Notes under the pieces: model-generated
Told to the model about the DNA's origin: nothing
The model's database searches: none
Seen by the model: only the letters and a program-made list of their open reading frames with translations
Assembly: GCA_016713645.1 (NCBI GenBank)
Contig: JADJOU010000004.1
Span: 1 to 64,000, forward strand
DNA length: 64,000 nucleotides
DNA from: Bacteroidota bacterium
Lineage (GTDB): Bacteria; Bacteroidota; Bacteroidia; Chitinophagales; JADJOU01
Reading direction: 5' to 3'
Translations under genes and position numbers: made by a program
Shown here: in pieces, positions 18,493-27,851 of the stretch
Numbering within the stretch: the first letter of the stretch is position 1
Layout: every line of letters begins with the position of its first letter

Positions 18493-18782
18493 TTATAGAT
18501 TGAATTTGAATTGGAGTAAGAAAAATCAATTGTTTCCGGAACATCTCTTGAAACAACATGCAAAGGATCATATGTAATTTCCGAATTAAATGCAGCTGGA
18601 ATGTTTTTAAATTTTGTTCGATTTAAAACTTGCAAATCATTACTCATAAGATTCTCCATCGATTTAGAATCGAGCATTTCAAGAAATAAATTAGTATGTG
18701 GATGATAGAATATTACAAATTTTTGAGAAAAATTTGCTTCAATTAAATAAGTTTTCTTAGCATCCATATAGAAGTATGGCAT
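18411..18782 (-). CDS. TcA fragment, beta-rich region
   Basis: 123 aa following the 918-aa frame: NFSQKFVIFYHPHTNLFLEM, then PETIDFSYSNSNSIYNWEVF, FHLPYLMADAL. The segment YnWElFfH.P.liA..L...q.F..A matches the TcA region just before the helical shell domain. It overlaps the end of the upstream frame because of a one-base shift. Confidence 0.65.
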   Translation of the reverse strand: MPYFYMDAKKTYLIEANFSQKFVIFYHPHTNLFLEMLDSKSMENLMSNDLQVLNRTKFKNIPAAFNSEITYDPLHVVSRDVPETIDFSYSNSNSIYNWEVFFHLPYLMADALRKDQKFKEAMQ

Positions 18783-21499
18783 GCCAATTCCAATTGGAAA
18801 ATACCCTTTAGTTTCATTTGTCTGTTTGACGTCTTGGAATTTCTAAATAATGAAGCTTGAATAGCATATTTCGATTCAAACTTCTGAAATAGACATTGTG
18901 TTCTGCTATTTGACACATTAACTTGTCTTGTAATTTTTAATTGATGTTTTAATTTGTTAATTTGAGGCACCCTGTTTGACTGAAAATAAACGAGTTGTCC
19001 ATTCGAAAATCTATTCCCAAAATTATTAAAATTGAGTAATAGCGGGGATAGTTTTGACTCATCAATTACAGCAGGACTTTTCTGTAATATATTAATGAAT
19101 TCATTATCTAAAGTTAAGTTTAAATTTCCATGTACACTATTGAATTCATAAGTACCTATGTGCCATCTGGTCATTTTGGCTTGCCAATAATCATCTACAA
19201 ATACTTGGATTATTTTTTTTGTAACTTCTCCTCGACTAGGCACAGATAGAGTTATTTCCATTGGGACAATATATACTAAGTCAAATTGAACATCCCAATC
19301 ATCAGGAGTGGTAATTGTATCTTTAGAAAGTTTTTGTTTGGTCCATTTTCCATCTTGAAACTCGCTATAGCCAAGCTTTATTACAGTAAGCATATGTGAT
19401 GCATCAGGGATTAGGCTTTTTTCTATTTTCAAGATGCATTTCCGGCCAGAATAAATATAATCTATTATTAAAATTGCTGGACTTATATGTTGTGATTTTA
19501 TTTCTAAGTTTACTTTCTCCCACGCTGTCCAATATCCTGGATTATCAGCAGTTTTATCAATTTGCATTCTAAAATATAACTCCGTTGTTTCTGATTGTAC
19601 TCTACCGAAAACATATAGAATATTTCTGCTCTCATCTTTAACATGGCCGCATATATTTAAATTTGCAACATTGTGTAATTTTAAAAGATAGTTCTTGAAT
19701 ACTCTTTCAAAGTTTTTTAGAAGTAATTTCGTTTTGAAGAATCTCATCCTCTGCTTCCTAAAATAAGGAGATTTATCCAATCTCAACTCTGGTTCTATCC
19801 AATTCTCTGGATATAAAAATACTTTTCTATTTGCCTCCCAAACACGGAAATAGCGCATCCATTTCCACTGATCCCAAGCCAATTCGCCTGCATATATCAT
19901 AGTAAAACTGCCTGTTGAAACATTTTTTACTAATCTTTTTGATGTGCTTGCTTCAATTTCCAATCCAATAAAGCATCTCTGAACAAATAATTGAATTGAA
20001 AGATATGCTTGAACTACTCTAGTTGTATATTCGCAAGGGCACATTTCTGCATCAATCAAATAATAGGCATACAAATCATTCTTATCATTCCAATGCATTT
20101 CACCTGGAGAATTATGAATTAAATAAGAAGATAAGGCACTTATTTTTTGCTGTCGAATAGGGTCATAAATTTTTTGACTTATATCCCACCAATCACTTTC
20201 ATTGACATTTGATTTTGCAATTTGATATACAAACTGTGCATCAGAGTCTGTTAACTGATCTTTAATGCACGCATCCATTTGAAGAGCATTAAATTCAGAT
20301 TTCTCAAAGACTTTGTATTGAGATATAAATGCTTCAATATTCGTAAAAATAGGATCAACCATTTGAGGATAATCTGTATACCCTTTATAGTTAAGGAATT
20401 CTATTAATCTAAAACTTTCTGTTTTTAAAATTGAAGCTAAAGAAGTTATAAATTGATTTTTATTTGATTCCAACTCTAATCCAGCACTTGAAATATAATC
20501 AACCCTTTGAATGATAGAAATAAAGTTCTTATCAATAGATTTCTTATAGGTTTGATTGAGTTGTAAAAATTTAGTACTATTAATAAATTTATCAATTTTT
20601 GTGGAATCGAAGTAGTCACTAAACGGAATGTTATAAAATGAAAATATATCAAAAGTATCTGCCAAATGATACATTGTATTACCTTTTCTTTGTATAAAAA
20701 AATCAATATGATTACTTTCTAAACTAAACCAATCGATATAAATTTTTATTTTATTTAATTTATTATAATAAACCCCAAGATTTACTAAACTAAAACTGGC
20801 ATCATTAAAAATAAACTCTAGCACTAGCAGCGCATCTTTTAAAGTATAATCTATTGTAATAAAGAATTTATGAAAAAGATTTTGGGCTTGATCTTCTGTG
20901 AAACCAAATTCACTTATCAATTCATTTGTCACTACTTGACTATGATAGTAGACATATAATTGAGCGATATAATTTGTAAGTTCAACTTTTCGTTCTGCAA
21001 TACTCATTGAGTTGTATGGAACTCCAGCAATTAAAATAGCCTCAATTCTATCATATTGTCCGTCGCTATACTTGGACTCAAAGCATTCTTCGATAAAATC
21101 TCTATCTTCCGTCGGCACAGTCCCATCTATGAAAATGCTGTCAATTTTAAATGAATCAGTATCACTTAAAGAAACACATTTTATCAATACATTCATTAAG
21201 TTTTCAGACTCAGAACCATTAAATTGACTCATAAATTCAGAAAACTCTATTTGCAATTTCTCTCTAATTCTATTGTAGAAACTGATAATAGTGGCACTAG
21301 AAGTATCGTGCTTAGAATCGATATCTTGATTATATAAGAAATAGAAAATTTCTTTGACTCCAAACTTGTTTTTACATACCATTTCATAAGACTTGTTGTA
21401 AAAACTAGCAAATGAAGCTAAACTTGCAAATATTGACTCACTAAAATTGTAAACATAAATGGTTTCGCTTCCTACAATCTCATCTACTCCATGAAACAT
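18743..21499 (-). CDS. TcA central part, 918 aa (ABC-toxin N-terminal region and neuraminidase-like domain)
   Basis: Largest intact piece of TcA. Near residues 470-510, DLYAYYLIDAEMCPCEYTTR and SIQLFVQRC form the ABC-toxin N-terminal signature. Around 545-585, WDQWKWMRYFRVWEANRKVF followed by LYPENWIEPELR is the hallmark of the neuraminidase-like domain of TcA. N-terminal of these is an alpha-helical segment. TcA pentamers bind the target cell and form the syringe channel. The reading frame is sound over 2.7 kb, with codon use like its neighbours, so the gene is not generally decayed. Confidence 0.85.
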   Translation of the reverse strand: MFHGVDEIVGSETIYVYNFSESIFASLASFASFYNKSYEMVCKNKFGVKEIFYFLYNQDIDSKHDTSSATIISFYNRIREKLQIEFSEFMSQFNGSESENLMNVLIKCVSLSDTDSFKIDSIFIDGTVPTEDRDFIEECFESKYSDGQYDRIEAILIAGVPYNSMSIAERKVELTNYIAQLYVYYHSQVVTNELISEFGFTEDQAQNLFHKFFITIDYTLKDALLVLEFIFNDASFSLVNLGVYYNKLNKIKIYIDWFSLESNHIDFFIQRKGNTMYHLADTFDIFSFYNIPFSDYFDSTKIDKFINSTKFLQLNQTYKKSIDKNFISIIQRVDYISSAGLELESNKNQFITSLASILKTESFRLIEFLNYKGYTDYPQMVDPIFTNIEAFISQYKVFEKSEFNALQMDACIKDQLTDSDAQFVYQIAKSNVNESDWWDISQKIYDPIRQQKISALSSYLIHNSPGEMHWNDKNDLYAYYLIDAEMCPCEYTTRVVQAYLSIQLFVQRCFIGLEIEASTSKRLVKNVSTGSFTMIYAGELAWDQWKWMRYFRVWEANRKVFLYPENWIEPELRLDKSPYFRKQRMRFFKTKLLLKNFERVFKNYLLKLHNVANLNICGHVKDESRNILYVFGRVQSETTELYFRMQIDKTADNPGYWTAWEKVNLEIKSQHISPAILIIDYIYSGRKCILKIEKSLIPDASHMLTVIKLGYSEFQDGKWTKQKLSKDTITTPDDWDVQFDLVYIVPMEITLSVPSRGEVTKKIIQVFVDDYWQAKMTRWHIGTYEFNSVHGNLNLTLDNEFINILQKSPAVIDESKLSPLLLNFNNFGNRFSNGQLVYFQSNRVPQINKLKHQLKITRQVNVSNSRTQCLFQKFESKYAIQASLFRNSKTSNRQMKLKGIFQLELACHTSIWMLRKLI

Positions 21500-21521
21500 T
21501 CTATTAAGAAGGATATAATCA

Positions 21522-21881
21522 CTAATTTTTCAATTTAAGAGCCTTTGCCAATTGAAAATGTCTATATATGAGAGATAAATTCTCAACACTCAATAAACGA
21601 TAATCATCATAATTAGAATTGATAAAATATTCTAAATCAACAGCTTTAATTTTGAATATCGCTGATACAATAGAAAAATTATTATTGACCTCAATGTTAA
21701 TCGTATTGCTATTATCATATATGTATTTTTCAGCAGTAATAGCTTCAGCATTTGTCAATGCTATGTTATCAATTTTGAAGTTAATATTATTCGGGACTAA
21801 TGTACTTTTTACTAAAAAGTAATTGATACCTTCCTTTAGGATCATTAATGTCAAAGTCTTGAAAAAACAATAACATATCAT
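21522..21881 (-). CDS. TcA fragment (helical N-terminal part)
   Basis: 119 aa ending NLSLIYRHFQLAKALKL. The motif Ls.iYR...LakaLkl is shared by TcA proteins just before the helical region in the next frame. It is bounded on both sides by one-base shifts. Confidence 0.6.
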   Translation of the reverse strand: MICYCFFKTLTLMILKEGINYFLVKSTLVPNNINFKIDNIALTNAEAITAEKYIYDNSNTINIEVNNNFSIVSAIFKIKAVDLEYFINSNYDDYRLLSVENLSLIYRHFQLAKALKLKN

Positions 21882-22179
21882 CCACAGAAAGTTTCATTGA
21901 ATTGCGCAGAGTTTCGAATTTATGAAACTTTATAATAAAGTTATCATCGAGAGATGAATCCCCAATTTTGGGACATTTCAAAATATTATTGAGCTCTCTA
22001 AGCGACAATTTTGTTTTTCGCCATAAACGTACAAACCTAGTAACCCGATCTAAAAAATCTTCATCATAATCAACTCCAGTATCTAAAATCGCGATTGTCA
22101 TTTTGTTTGAATCACAAACTGAATCATAGTAATTATACTTTTGATCTACATGATGTCCATCAGGTCTTATAAATTCCAA
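21787..22179 (-). CDS. TcA fragment (helical N-terminal part)
   Basis: 130 aa containing FLDRVTRFVRLWRKTKLSLR and ELNNILKC, a strong TcA signature (RF.RLWRK.g.s..eLd..l). It joins the upstream VRP1-bearing frame through in-frame sequence INYFSYRSNLNLSEIDELLG around 22,180-22,240. Confidence 0.65.
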   Translation of the reverse strand: MEFIRPDGHHVDQKYNYYDSVCDSNKMTIAILDTGVDYDEDFLDRVTRFVRLWRKTKLSLRELNNILKCPKIGDSSLDDNFIIKFHKFETLRNSMKLSVDDMLLFFQDFDINDPKGRYQLLFSKKYISPE

Positions 22180-22219
22180 TCCTAATAGTTCATCAATTTC
22201 ACTTAAATTGAGATTACTT

Positions 22220-23407
22220 CTATAAGAAAAGTAATTTATAGCTTGTAAATCTGTATCTAAGAATGGTTTTGAAGCATCTATTTCCCTTCTTACTCATCCA
22301 ATAATCTGCTATGTCTCCAGTATCTATTTCATTAAAAATTATATCTGCTTCAACTTTAGAAATGTTGAAATATTCACAAGCATGCAAATATTCTTTTCCA
22401 GCATCAGTAGAAAAATAATCAATTAACGTAGTTCTTGGGACACCCAATTGCTTTAATGCACTATTGACTTCTGTCCATGCCAAATCAAAAGGTAAATCAA
22501 ATGGAAACTTTTGAGATTTTAAAATGTCATAGACATTGTAATTTGTATACTCTGGTTTTGCCTTAAGTTGATTAGCAGTTTTTCTCGTTTGTTTTAGCTC
22601 TCTAATTTTTACTACATTTTGACCAAATGTACCCGTAGGAACGGCATAACCATTTGATTCAATTAACAGATAGCTGTGGTTTACATCTCTTACTATCAAT
22701 ATTCTAGCAAACGAACCATGCATAGTATTTACCAATTCCTGAATCTCACAATCGTCTATAATTTCCAAACCAAATGATCGAATAATTTCAACATATTCAG
22801 ATTTGTCATTTCCAGTTGGGTTAGAAGGAAGAAGATATGATTCGTATATTTTTTCTTCAATGGCATCCTCCAATATTTCACATGCAAGATCAATATATGG
22901 CATTGGGGTATTTGAATTAGAACAAGTCAATTCTATTTCACCAATATCTGCACGCCTTCTATAAAGTAATGATTTATTTACAGATGTATTATCATTATAT
23001 CCAGCAGAATAAAACAAAGTTTCTTTAATAGTTCTTATATAAGTTGGACCACTAGCTGGCAAATTCGTGCTTCTATATGCTGATTGAATTGAGTTTCTGT
23101 TATTTAAGAAATTCAACAAATCTGTCAAATATGCCGCTGGACTATAGACAGAGCGGCAATGAGTGCATTGACATAGATCTGCAGTTCCGAACAATTTTTT
23201 GAAATTAGGAAAATCAGTCTCGATTTCTGGATAATTTTCGAGAACATTATTGTATATTCGAGTAACATCACCTAAAATATCCCCAGGAGAACTTGAAATT
23301 GGACCGCCTAAATCAACATGCCCTAATCCTAAACCACCACCTATAGCACCAACTCGATTACTGTTTTCAAAGGCTTTAATCACCAATAATAGAATTGATT
23401 TGACCAT
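22220..23407 (-). CDS. TcA N-terminal part with VRP1 (SpvA-like) motif, 395 aa
   Basis: At about residues 76-105 it reads LCQCTHCRSVYSPAAYLTDL, the diagnostic Tc/SpvA (VRP1) motif including the Cys pairs and SPAAYL.DLL. Downstream, ALKQLGVPRTTLIDYF and EYLHACEYFNISKVEADII match the helical segment that follows it in TcA. The N-terminus here (VGAIGGGLGLGHVDLGG) is a glycine-rich linker joining earlier domains, so the first residues are not a real start. Part of the 25,003-15,684 gene. Confidence 0.8.
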   Translation of the reverse strand: MVKSILLLVIKAFENSNRVGAIGGGLGLGHVDLGGPISSSPGDILGDVTRIYNNVLENYPEIETDFPNFKKLFGTADLCQCTHCRSVYSPAAYLTDLLNFLNNRNSIQSAYRSTNLPASGPTYIRTIKETLFYSAGYNDNTSVNKSLLYRRRADIGEIELTCSNSNTPMPYIDLACEILEDAIEEKIYESYLLPSNPTGNDKSEYVEIIRSFGLEIIDDCEIQELVNTMHGSFARILIVRDVNHSYLLIESNGYAVPTGTFGQNVVKIRELKQTRKTANQLKAKPEYTNYNVYDILKSQKFPFDLPFDLAWTEVNSALKQLGVPRTTLIDYFSTDAGKEYLHACEYFNISKVEADIIFNEIDTGDIADYWMSKKGNRCFKTILRYRFTSYKLLFL

Positions 23408-23410
23408 GAA

Positions 23411-23872
23411 TCATTTCTGCATTAGAAATTGTTTTACAATTTGTTCTTCTGGAATTTCATATGATTCAAGGATATCTCTAATATTTGTTTCCCCTTTTTC
23501 AAAAATGATTGAAGATGAATGCAAATTTTCAGTTAGCAAAACTTTTGCTGTGTCAAAATCTGTATTTATTCTCAATACACGCTGCACTAAATTTAGCTCT
23601 TCGATGAATACTTCCATCGGTATTTCTTCAGGCGCTTCTATTTCTGACTCTCTTACATATTTGGGGAAATTTAAATCTAGAATTTCAATATTATTATCTA
23701 AAGTATGAATATGAATTATAGAATCATACCCAGGAATAGTTTCTGCAATCCCTGAATTTCTATTTAAACCGCCAATAAAAGTTGTAGTCGGAAACTCCTC
23801 TGTTAGATAATTTTTTAATTTTATTTGAATATTCTTCAACATCAAAAGCACTTCCCCTAATGTGCTATTCAT
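23411..23872 (-). CDS. TcA N-terminal extension fragment, 153 aa
   Basis: Acidic segment (GIAETIPGYDSIIHIHTLDN; IMEVFIEELNLVQR-like helices) between the first domains and the VRP1 part. It overlaps the previous frame by 8 bp and the next begins 4 bp on, with the same codon character, so I read it as the same protein shifted by indels. No domain that I can name. Confidence 0.5.
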   Translation of the reverse strand: MNSTLGEVLLMLKNIQIKLKNYLTEEFPTTTFIGGLNRNSGIAETIPGYDSIIHIHTLDNNIEILDLNFPKYVRESEIEAPEEIPMEVFIEELNLVQRVLRINTDFDTAKVLLTENLHSSSIIFEKGETNIRDILESYEIPEEQIVKQFLMQK

Positions 23873-24791
23873 CTGTCAATATATCAAAAATTTCTTCATT
23901 AGAGTTTAACGCAAGTGCTTTAATATCACCATGATTTTCAATAGTAAGTTGGTCAATAAACGCTTCTGTTATCTGAATTTTATTATCAAAATAATTATTG
24001 ACCTTTAAAATAGTACTAACATCATCCCATTCAGTGGTTAATAGTGGTACTGAAATATTTGCATTCATATACTCAAGAATTGTTGAACCACTATTAATAG
24101 TATAGTTATTAAAAACTGATATAAATGGATCAACAACTTCAGTTCTCAGACTTGCAAAACTTAAAACAGCATTAATAATATCCTTTTTATTTTCATTAAA
24201 GGATACTTCAGTTAATTTTCTTGCTTCCCATGCTTCAAGCCAATCCTCAACTTGAGTAGTTGGATTACTTGCATATATATAATTCCCTTCAAAAGCTAGA
24301 ATTAATATGTTTTCAATTTCTTCAAGTGAATAATCGTCAAGTGCCGCAAGGACACCAGTCGTATGTAAATACTCTTGATTTGTATAGTATATTGATTCAA
24401 CATCACCAATATAAGGAACTACTGCAGTTCTAGTTGGAATACTACTTCTAAGTAATGCATAAAAGAATTGTTTACTAAGTTCTGAAACAACATTATTCAA
24501 TTTATAAGCTCCAATCACTGATTCAATTTGTTCCCTAGAATACCCCAATTCATTGGTGAAAAATACAATATCAAGATTTGATGCTTCACCCCATATGGTA
24601 ATTGGTGAATCTGATAAATCTTCTATCAATTCCCCTTCGAGTAAAGGTGTAATATCTCTAACGATAGATTCAAATTCACAAAGCGGTTTGCCAGTTTCAC
24701 CATCTAATGGAACATTAATGATGGTTCCATTTCCTACATTGTAATTAACAATTGATTGAGTCTGATAGACATCAGCAAGTTTAATTCTCAC
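23865..24791 (-). CDS. TcA N-terminal extension fragment, 308 aa
   Basis: Mostly alpha-helical acidic segment (VSELSKQFFYALLRSSIPTR, IENILILAFEGNYIY) following the N-terminal beta-sandwich. Similar stretches with the pattern SELSKQFFYALLR.g.P.. occur in large Tc-like or neuraminidase-like proteins of environmental bacteria, where they precede VRP1. Role unknown. Read here as the second part of TcA. Confidence 0.55.
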   Translation of the reverse strand: MRIKLADVYQTQSIVNYNVGNGTIINVPLDGETGKPLCEFESIVRDITPLLEGELIEDLSDSPITIWGEASNLDIVFFTNELGYSREQIESVIGAYKLNNVVSELSKQFFYALLRSSIPTRTAVVPYIGDVESIYYTNQEYLHTTGVLAALDDYSLEEIENILILAFEGNYIYASNPTTQVEDWLEAWEARKLTEVSFNENKKDIINAVLSFASLRTEVVDPFISVFNNYTINSGSTILEYMNANISVPLLTTEWDDVSTILKVNNYFDNKIQITEAFIDQLTIENHGDIKALALNSNEEIFDILTDE

Positions 24792-25003
24792 AAAATATCA
24801 AGTGACTTTCGTTCAATAGCTTCTTCAGTCCGCTCAAAATCTATCCAATAATATCCTTTAATGTCAGCAGTAGTAGTTGCTAATAGTGTTTCTGACCTTA
24901 AAGATCTATCATAGACTTCAACTTGATATGACGATAAATCAGTGATACTTGTACTTAAAATTTGTCCTTTTACGATATAGGTATTGTTTACTTCTTCTGG
25001 CAT
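24788..25003 (-). CDS. TcA N-terminus, beta-sandwich (transthyretin/carboxypeptidase-regulatory-like)
   Basis: 71 aa from an ATG at 25003: NTYIVKGQILSTSITDLSSY, QVEVYDRSLRSETLLA, then DIKGYYWIDF. This is the strand pattern of a CarboxypepD_reg-like domain (GxV...l.g..V..yD..l....lL...tTd..G.Y.i.f). No signal peptide, as expected for Tc subunits. The frame shifts near 24,790 and continues as KLADVYQTQ. First gene of the toxin operon. Confidence 0.6.
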   Translation of the reverse strand: MPEEVNNTYIVKGQILSTSITDLSSYQVEVYDRSLRSETLLATTTADIKGYYWIDFERTEEAIERKSLDIL

Positions 25004-25088
25004 AAAATATTTTTTAATGATTAATTATTATGATTTTTACAAAAACTTCCCTGTTCACTACTTTAGTGATTTTTATTTTTTTGAATTA

Positions 25089-25130
25089 AAGACAAGTTTA
25101 TACCTATCGCTTTTGCGACAATATTGTCTT
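25089..25130 (-). promoter_or_regulatory. candidate promoter and operator of the Tc toxin operon
   Basis: On the minus strand a -7-like box TAAACTTG (25093-25100) lies about 90 bp before the TcA start, with a TTG about 18 nt upstream. Around it are a perfect 12-bp palindrome GACAATATTGTC (25117-25128), an inverted repeat TCGC-N4-GCGA (25107-25118) and outer arms AAGACAA/TTGTCTT. Palindromes overlapping a promoter suggest a repressor site. No regulator gene is adjacent. Confidence 0.35.
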
Positions 25131-25595
25131 AAATTTATTTGAGATTAAGTCAGGTCTTTAAAAAAATTGACCCTATAATTTTTGTTTTTAAATGATTATA
25201 AAAACTTTTTTTTCAATGTACTTTAACATATATTCTTTTCAAACTCTTTCTACACTTATGTTTTCAGTTACTGTGTTTGTTTTGTTTATATACCCATAAG
25301 CAATTATATTATTCATTTATAACGTGAATGTAAATAACAAATTGTTTACTTGTATGCTTTTTAACATATTTTTTTTCCAACATTTCTTTAAGTATTTTAA
25401 AGTTAAACAAAAACTATTATCTTTCAATAAGTTATAATATTCAATACTGTAAAAATAATTTCGAAGGGCAGTAAAAATAAAATTTATAAAACAGAAAAAT
25501 CCATTCTTTCATAATCCTGAATATCGACTAGACCTATTTCGTTCTAGAGATATAATATAATTTGACTAAATAAATTTAAAGCAAGATCAAGTAAA
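25131..25595. other. AT-rich intergenic region
   Basis: About 465 bp between the Tc operon and the next gene block. Very AT-rich, with no open frame of note, no tandem repeat and no RNA structure that I can support. It may hold distant operon control signals and the left boundary of the mobile region. Confidence 0.5.
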
Positions 25596-25626
25596 ATAAA
25601 AAACCCACACCTTTCTAGGAGTGGAT
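25596..25626 (-). terminator. rho-independent terminator of the MazF/PemK-like gene
   Basis: Inverted repeat CCACACCT-N4-AGGAGTGG with one A.A mismatch (25605-25624), followed on the minus strand by a T6 tract. It lies directly downstream of the gene ending at 25638. Confidence 0.7.
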
Positions 25627-25637
25627 TTCTATTATTC

Positions 25638-26030
25638 CTACAACTTATAAAACCTCTTCACCTCATCCTTATATTCCTGTAAATGACTATCTGCCATATG
25701 CCCAATTCTTCTCAAAATTCTCTTTTGGGAAATTGACTTGCATTGATGAACACAAAGGGAAACTGTTTTCCCTTTGAATTCAATTGGAATATACCCAGCT
25801 ATATCCTTTATTCTCGTGGACATTGGAATTACAAAGGCATAATTTGAACCAGACACATCTACAATAAGCCCAGGTCTTGTAAAAGCCTTTCCTTTTCCAT
25901 CTATTTCGCTTCCGATATTAACGCCAAAAGCAATCCAACGAACATCTCCAGCGCGAATATTAACTTTTCGATCATCTTCATTAAGATGCTTTTTAACTTG
26001 GTTCCAAGCATCAAATTCCTTGATATACAT
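25638..26030 (-). CDS. MazF/PemK-like type II toxin family protein
   Basis: 130 aa. RAGDVRWIAFGVNIGSEIDG, then RPGLIVDVSGSNYAFVIPMS and GYIPIEFKGK match the PemK/MazF fold (short barrel: G.i.w...G.n.GsEi.gk....RP.lVv.....n..liiPlst). Family members are sequence-specific endoribonucleases of toxin-antitoxin pairs. No antitoxin gene is visible directly upstream, which is unusual; it may act alone or use a distant partner. Own terminator downstream. Confidence 0.7.
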   Translation of the reverse strand: MYIKEFDAWNQVKKHLNEDDRKVNIRAGDVRWIAFGVNIGSEIDGKGKAFTRPGLIVDVSGSNYAFVIPMSTRIKDIAGYIPIEFKGKTVSLCVHQCKSISQKRILRRIGHMADSHLQEYKDEVKRFYKL

Positions 26031-26062
26031 AGAAATAACTAAAAGATAATGGATAAAAATTT

Positions 26063-26084
26063 ACGCTCCCATTTCTGAGAGCGT
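26063..26084 (-). terminator. candidate terminator after the replication-gene pair
   Basis: ACGCTC (26063-26068) and GAGCGT (26079-26084) form a 6-bp stem. On the minus strand it is followed by an A/T-rich run with T5. It lies about 95 bp downstream of the 98-aa gene. Confidence 0.45.
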
Positions 26085-26178
26085 GGACGCCTAACGGCGG
26101 CGGTAACTCTACTATATCATCTTCTTTCAACTTAGCAAGGTTAATAAAACAAACCTGTGGAAAACAATAGTGCATAAT

Positions 26179-26475
26179 CTACTCACTCACCTGATAATAC
26201 ATCCTCTTCCACAACATTATTGGAAAAGCAACATCTAATTGATTGTCTTCGAAATTATATTCCTTGGCGTATTTTAGACAATATTCTCTCATATCCATTT
26301 GCAAAATAGAGGCTTGTTTTGTAGGATTATTAAACAAAGCATGCTTCTCTATCAAGAATAGATTAAAATCGTCCTGAGAGGCTTCTAGGTCTTTTTTAAA
26401 CAGATTCATCTGCCTATCGGTGAAAAGATTCAATAGAGGCTCATATTTCGCCTTAGATTCAAGTATTTTAGGCAT
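26179..26475 (-). CDS. hypothetical 98-aa protein downstream of replication gene
   Basis: Charged helical protein (NLFTDRQMNLFKKDLEASQD; DVAFPIMLWKRMYYQ) with no signal or membrane segment. It starts 4 bp after the replication-like gene, so it is probably co-transcribed and translationally coupled. Family not recognised; role in replication or maintenance only inferred from position. Confidence 0.55.
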   Translation of the reverse strand: MPKILESKAKYEPLLNLFTDRQMNLFKKDLEASQDDFNLFLIEKHALFNNPTKQASILQMDMREYCLKYAKEYNFEDNQLDVAFPIMLWKRMYYQVSE

Positions 26476-26479
26476 GTGA

Positions 26480-27214
26480 TTAGGAAGTTAGTTTCTTATA
26501 AACTGTCTCGAGGGTAAATGAAGGAAAAGTTCGAGAGAGATGACTTGCCGACTTTACAATTTCAGCATCGGAGAATGGAACGAGAAGTTTAGCAGGTCTC
26601 AAGTGTCTTCTGAGTGCCGTCTCCGCTTTTTCTCTAGTATCAAAAGCCAATTTCTTTTTTTCAAAGAAATACCCTATGATATTGATATGCCGTTGTGGAC
26701 TATCATGGAGTGAGTTGAGAAAATCTTCCCAAGTGAAATCCTTTTCACCATTTTGTTTTGTAATAGTTTCTTTTGTTGTATGTCGATTTAACTGACCTTG
26801 CTCGGTAAAATATACAGAGGTGATAGGTAGCTTAGGTATATTTTGCATATCTTTTCCATCATAGGTATTACCTTTTGACGTAAGATTTAATCGATAGTAA
26901 AGCCTCAATTTCCCCTTCCGATCACTGGGCAAACTACACTGCTTCCCCGTCTTATCGAAGACTTCAATCAAGTCTTGAGCAACTAGCGATGATATGGCCA
27001 ATGAAATTGCTTTTTTGGAAAGTCCTGTTTTTAATTCCATTTGACTTGTGGCTATCCAGTCTTTTTCTTTTCTTCGCTTGGTAGTTGAATCCTCTATCCA
27101 ACCAAGAGTTTGACGAGTGATGACCAAGAGAATTTTTAATTCTTTATGACCCAATTTAGCGAGGTATTCATCAAAGAAGCAATTCGGAACTTGCGTACTA
27201 TTCGGTAGCATCAT
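26480..27214 (-). CDS. replication protein, phage-O-like N-terminal winged helix
   Basis: 244 aa beginning NSTQVPNCFFDEYLAKLGHK, then ELKILLVITRQTLGWIEDST and TGLSKKAISLAISSLVAQDL. This is the winged-helix N-terminal domain of phage replication protein O and of related plasmid or element initiators (polar N-terminus, leLkvlLvi.RqT.Gw, then a recognition helix). The C-terminal half has no recognisable helicase or primase motif. It suggests that the element can replicate after excision. Confidence 0.65.
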   Translation of the reverse strand: MMLPNSTQVPNCFFDEYLAKLGHKELKILLVITRQTLGWIEDSTTKRRKEKDWIATSQMELKTGLSKKAISLAISSLVAQDLIEVFDKTGKQCSLPSDRKGKLRLYYRLNLTSKGNTYDGKDMQNIPKLPITSVYFTEQGQLNRHTTKETITKQNGEKDFTWEDFLNSLHDSPQRHINIIGYFFEKKKLAFDTREKAETALRRHLRPAKLLVPFSDAEIVKSASHLSRTFPSFTLETVYKKLTS

Positions 27215-27582
27215 AAGTTCTATCTGTTGAATCTTCTAATTGAACTGTTGGCAGTTCTTCTTCAGTGCGTTTAGGGAATACGAAATAATCTACGTCGGGA
27301 GATTGAAACAAGGTGAGATAGGAGTGACCCTTATCTGTTACTTTGAGACTTCCTGGTAAACCAAAGTGTTTTTTGTTCACCAGTTGTTTCGTTGATAATG
27401 ATATCTTTTTTGGTAAGGATATTGAAGAATTGAGACATAGTTTTTACATTGAATTGATTATTGTTAATTGAACTATTATCCAAAACAAAAACACCTTTTG
27501 GGTGTGCATGTAAAACGTGGTTTTGCATCTCGACAATGCAGTTAAGTGGTAATTCCCTTTGATTATGCGACATTTCTGCCAA
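27198..27582 (-). CDS. hypothetical protein upstream of replication gene (frameshifted)
   Basis: Two short frames (27582-27331, starting MAEMSHNQRELPLNCIVEMQ; 27380-27198, KKHFGLPGSLKVTDKGHSYL) join into one protein of about 125 aa if one base is changed in the A6 run near 27,368. It overlaps the replication gene by 17 bp. The content looks like a small DNA-binding-type basic protein, but I do not recognise a family. Confidence 0.45.
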
Positions 27583-27851
27583 ATAATATATCTTTTATGC
27601 GACATAGTGTTTTATTTAAAAACTTAAATATATACGAATATAAATGAGTCTTAAACACTTAGTACAAAGGGTTTTAGCACTCCAGACAATGTAATCAATA
27701 TAATCTGATAGTACTAAATAAATAGGTTGTTTTACAAACACAAAATCCATTTGTGCTTTTGTTATCAAATAAAAAAGTTCTGTTACGATTATTACATAAA
27801 AAGATGGCTTTATGCAATAGGTTTCTCCAATACACCATACCTAGAAATATT

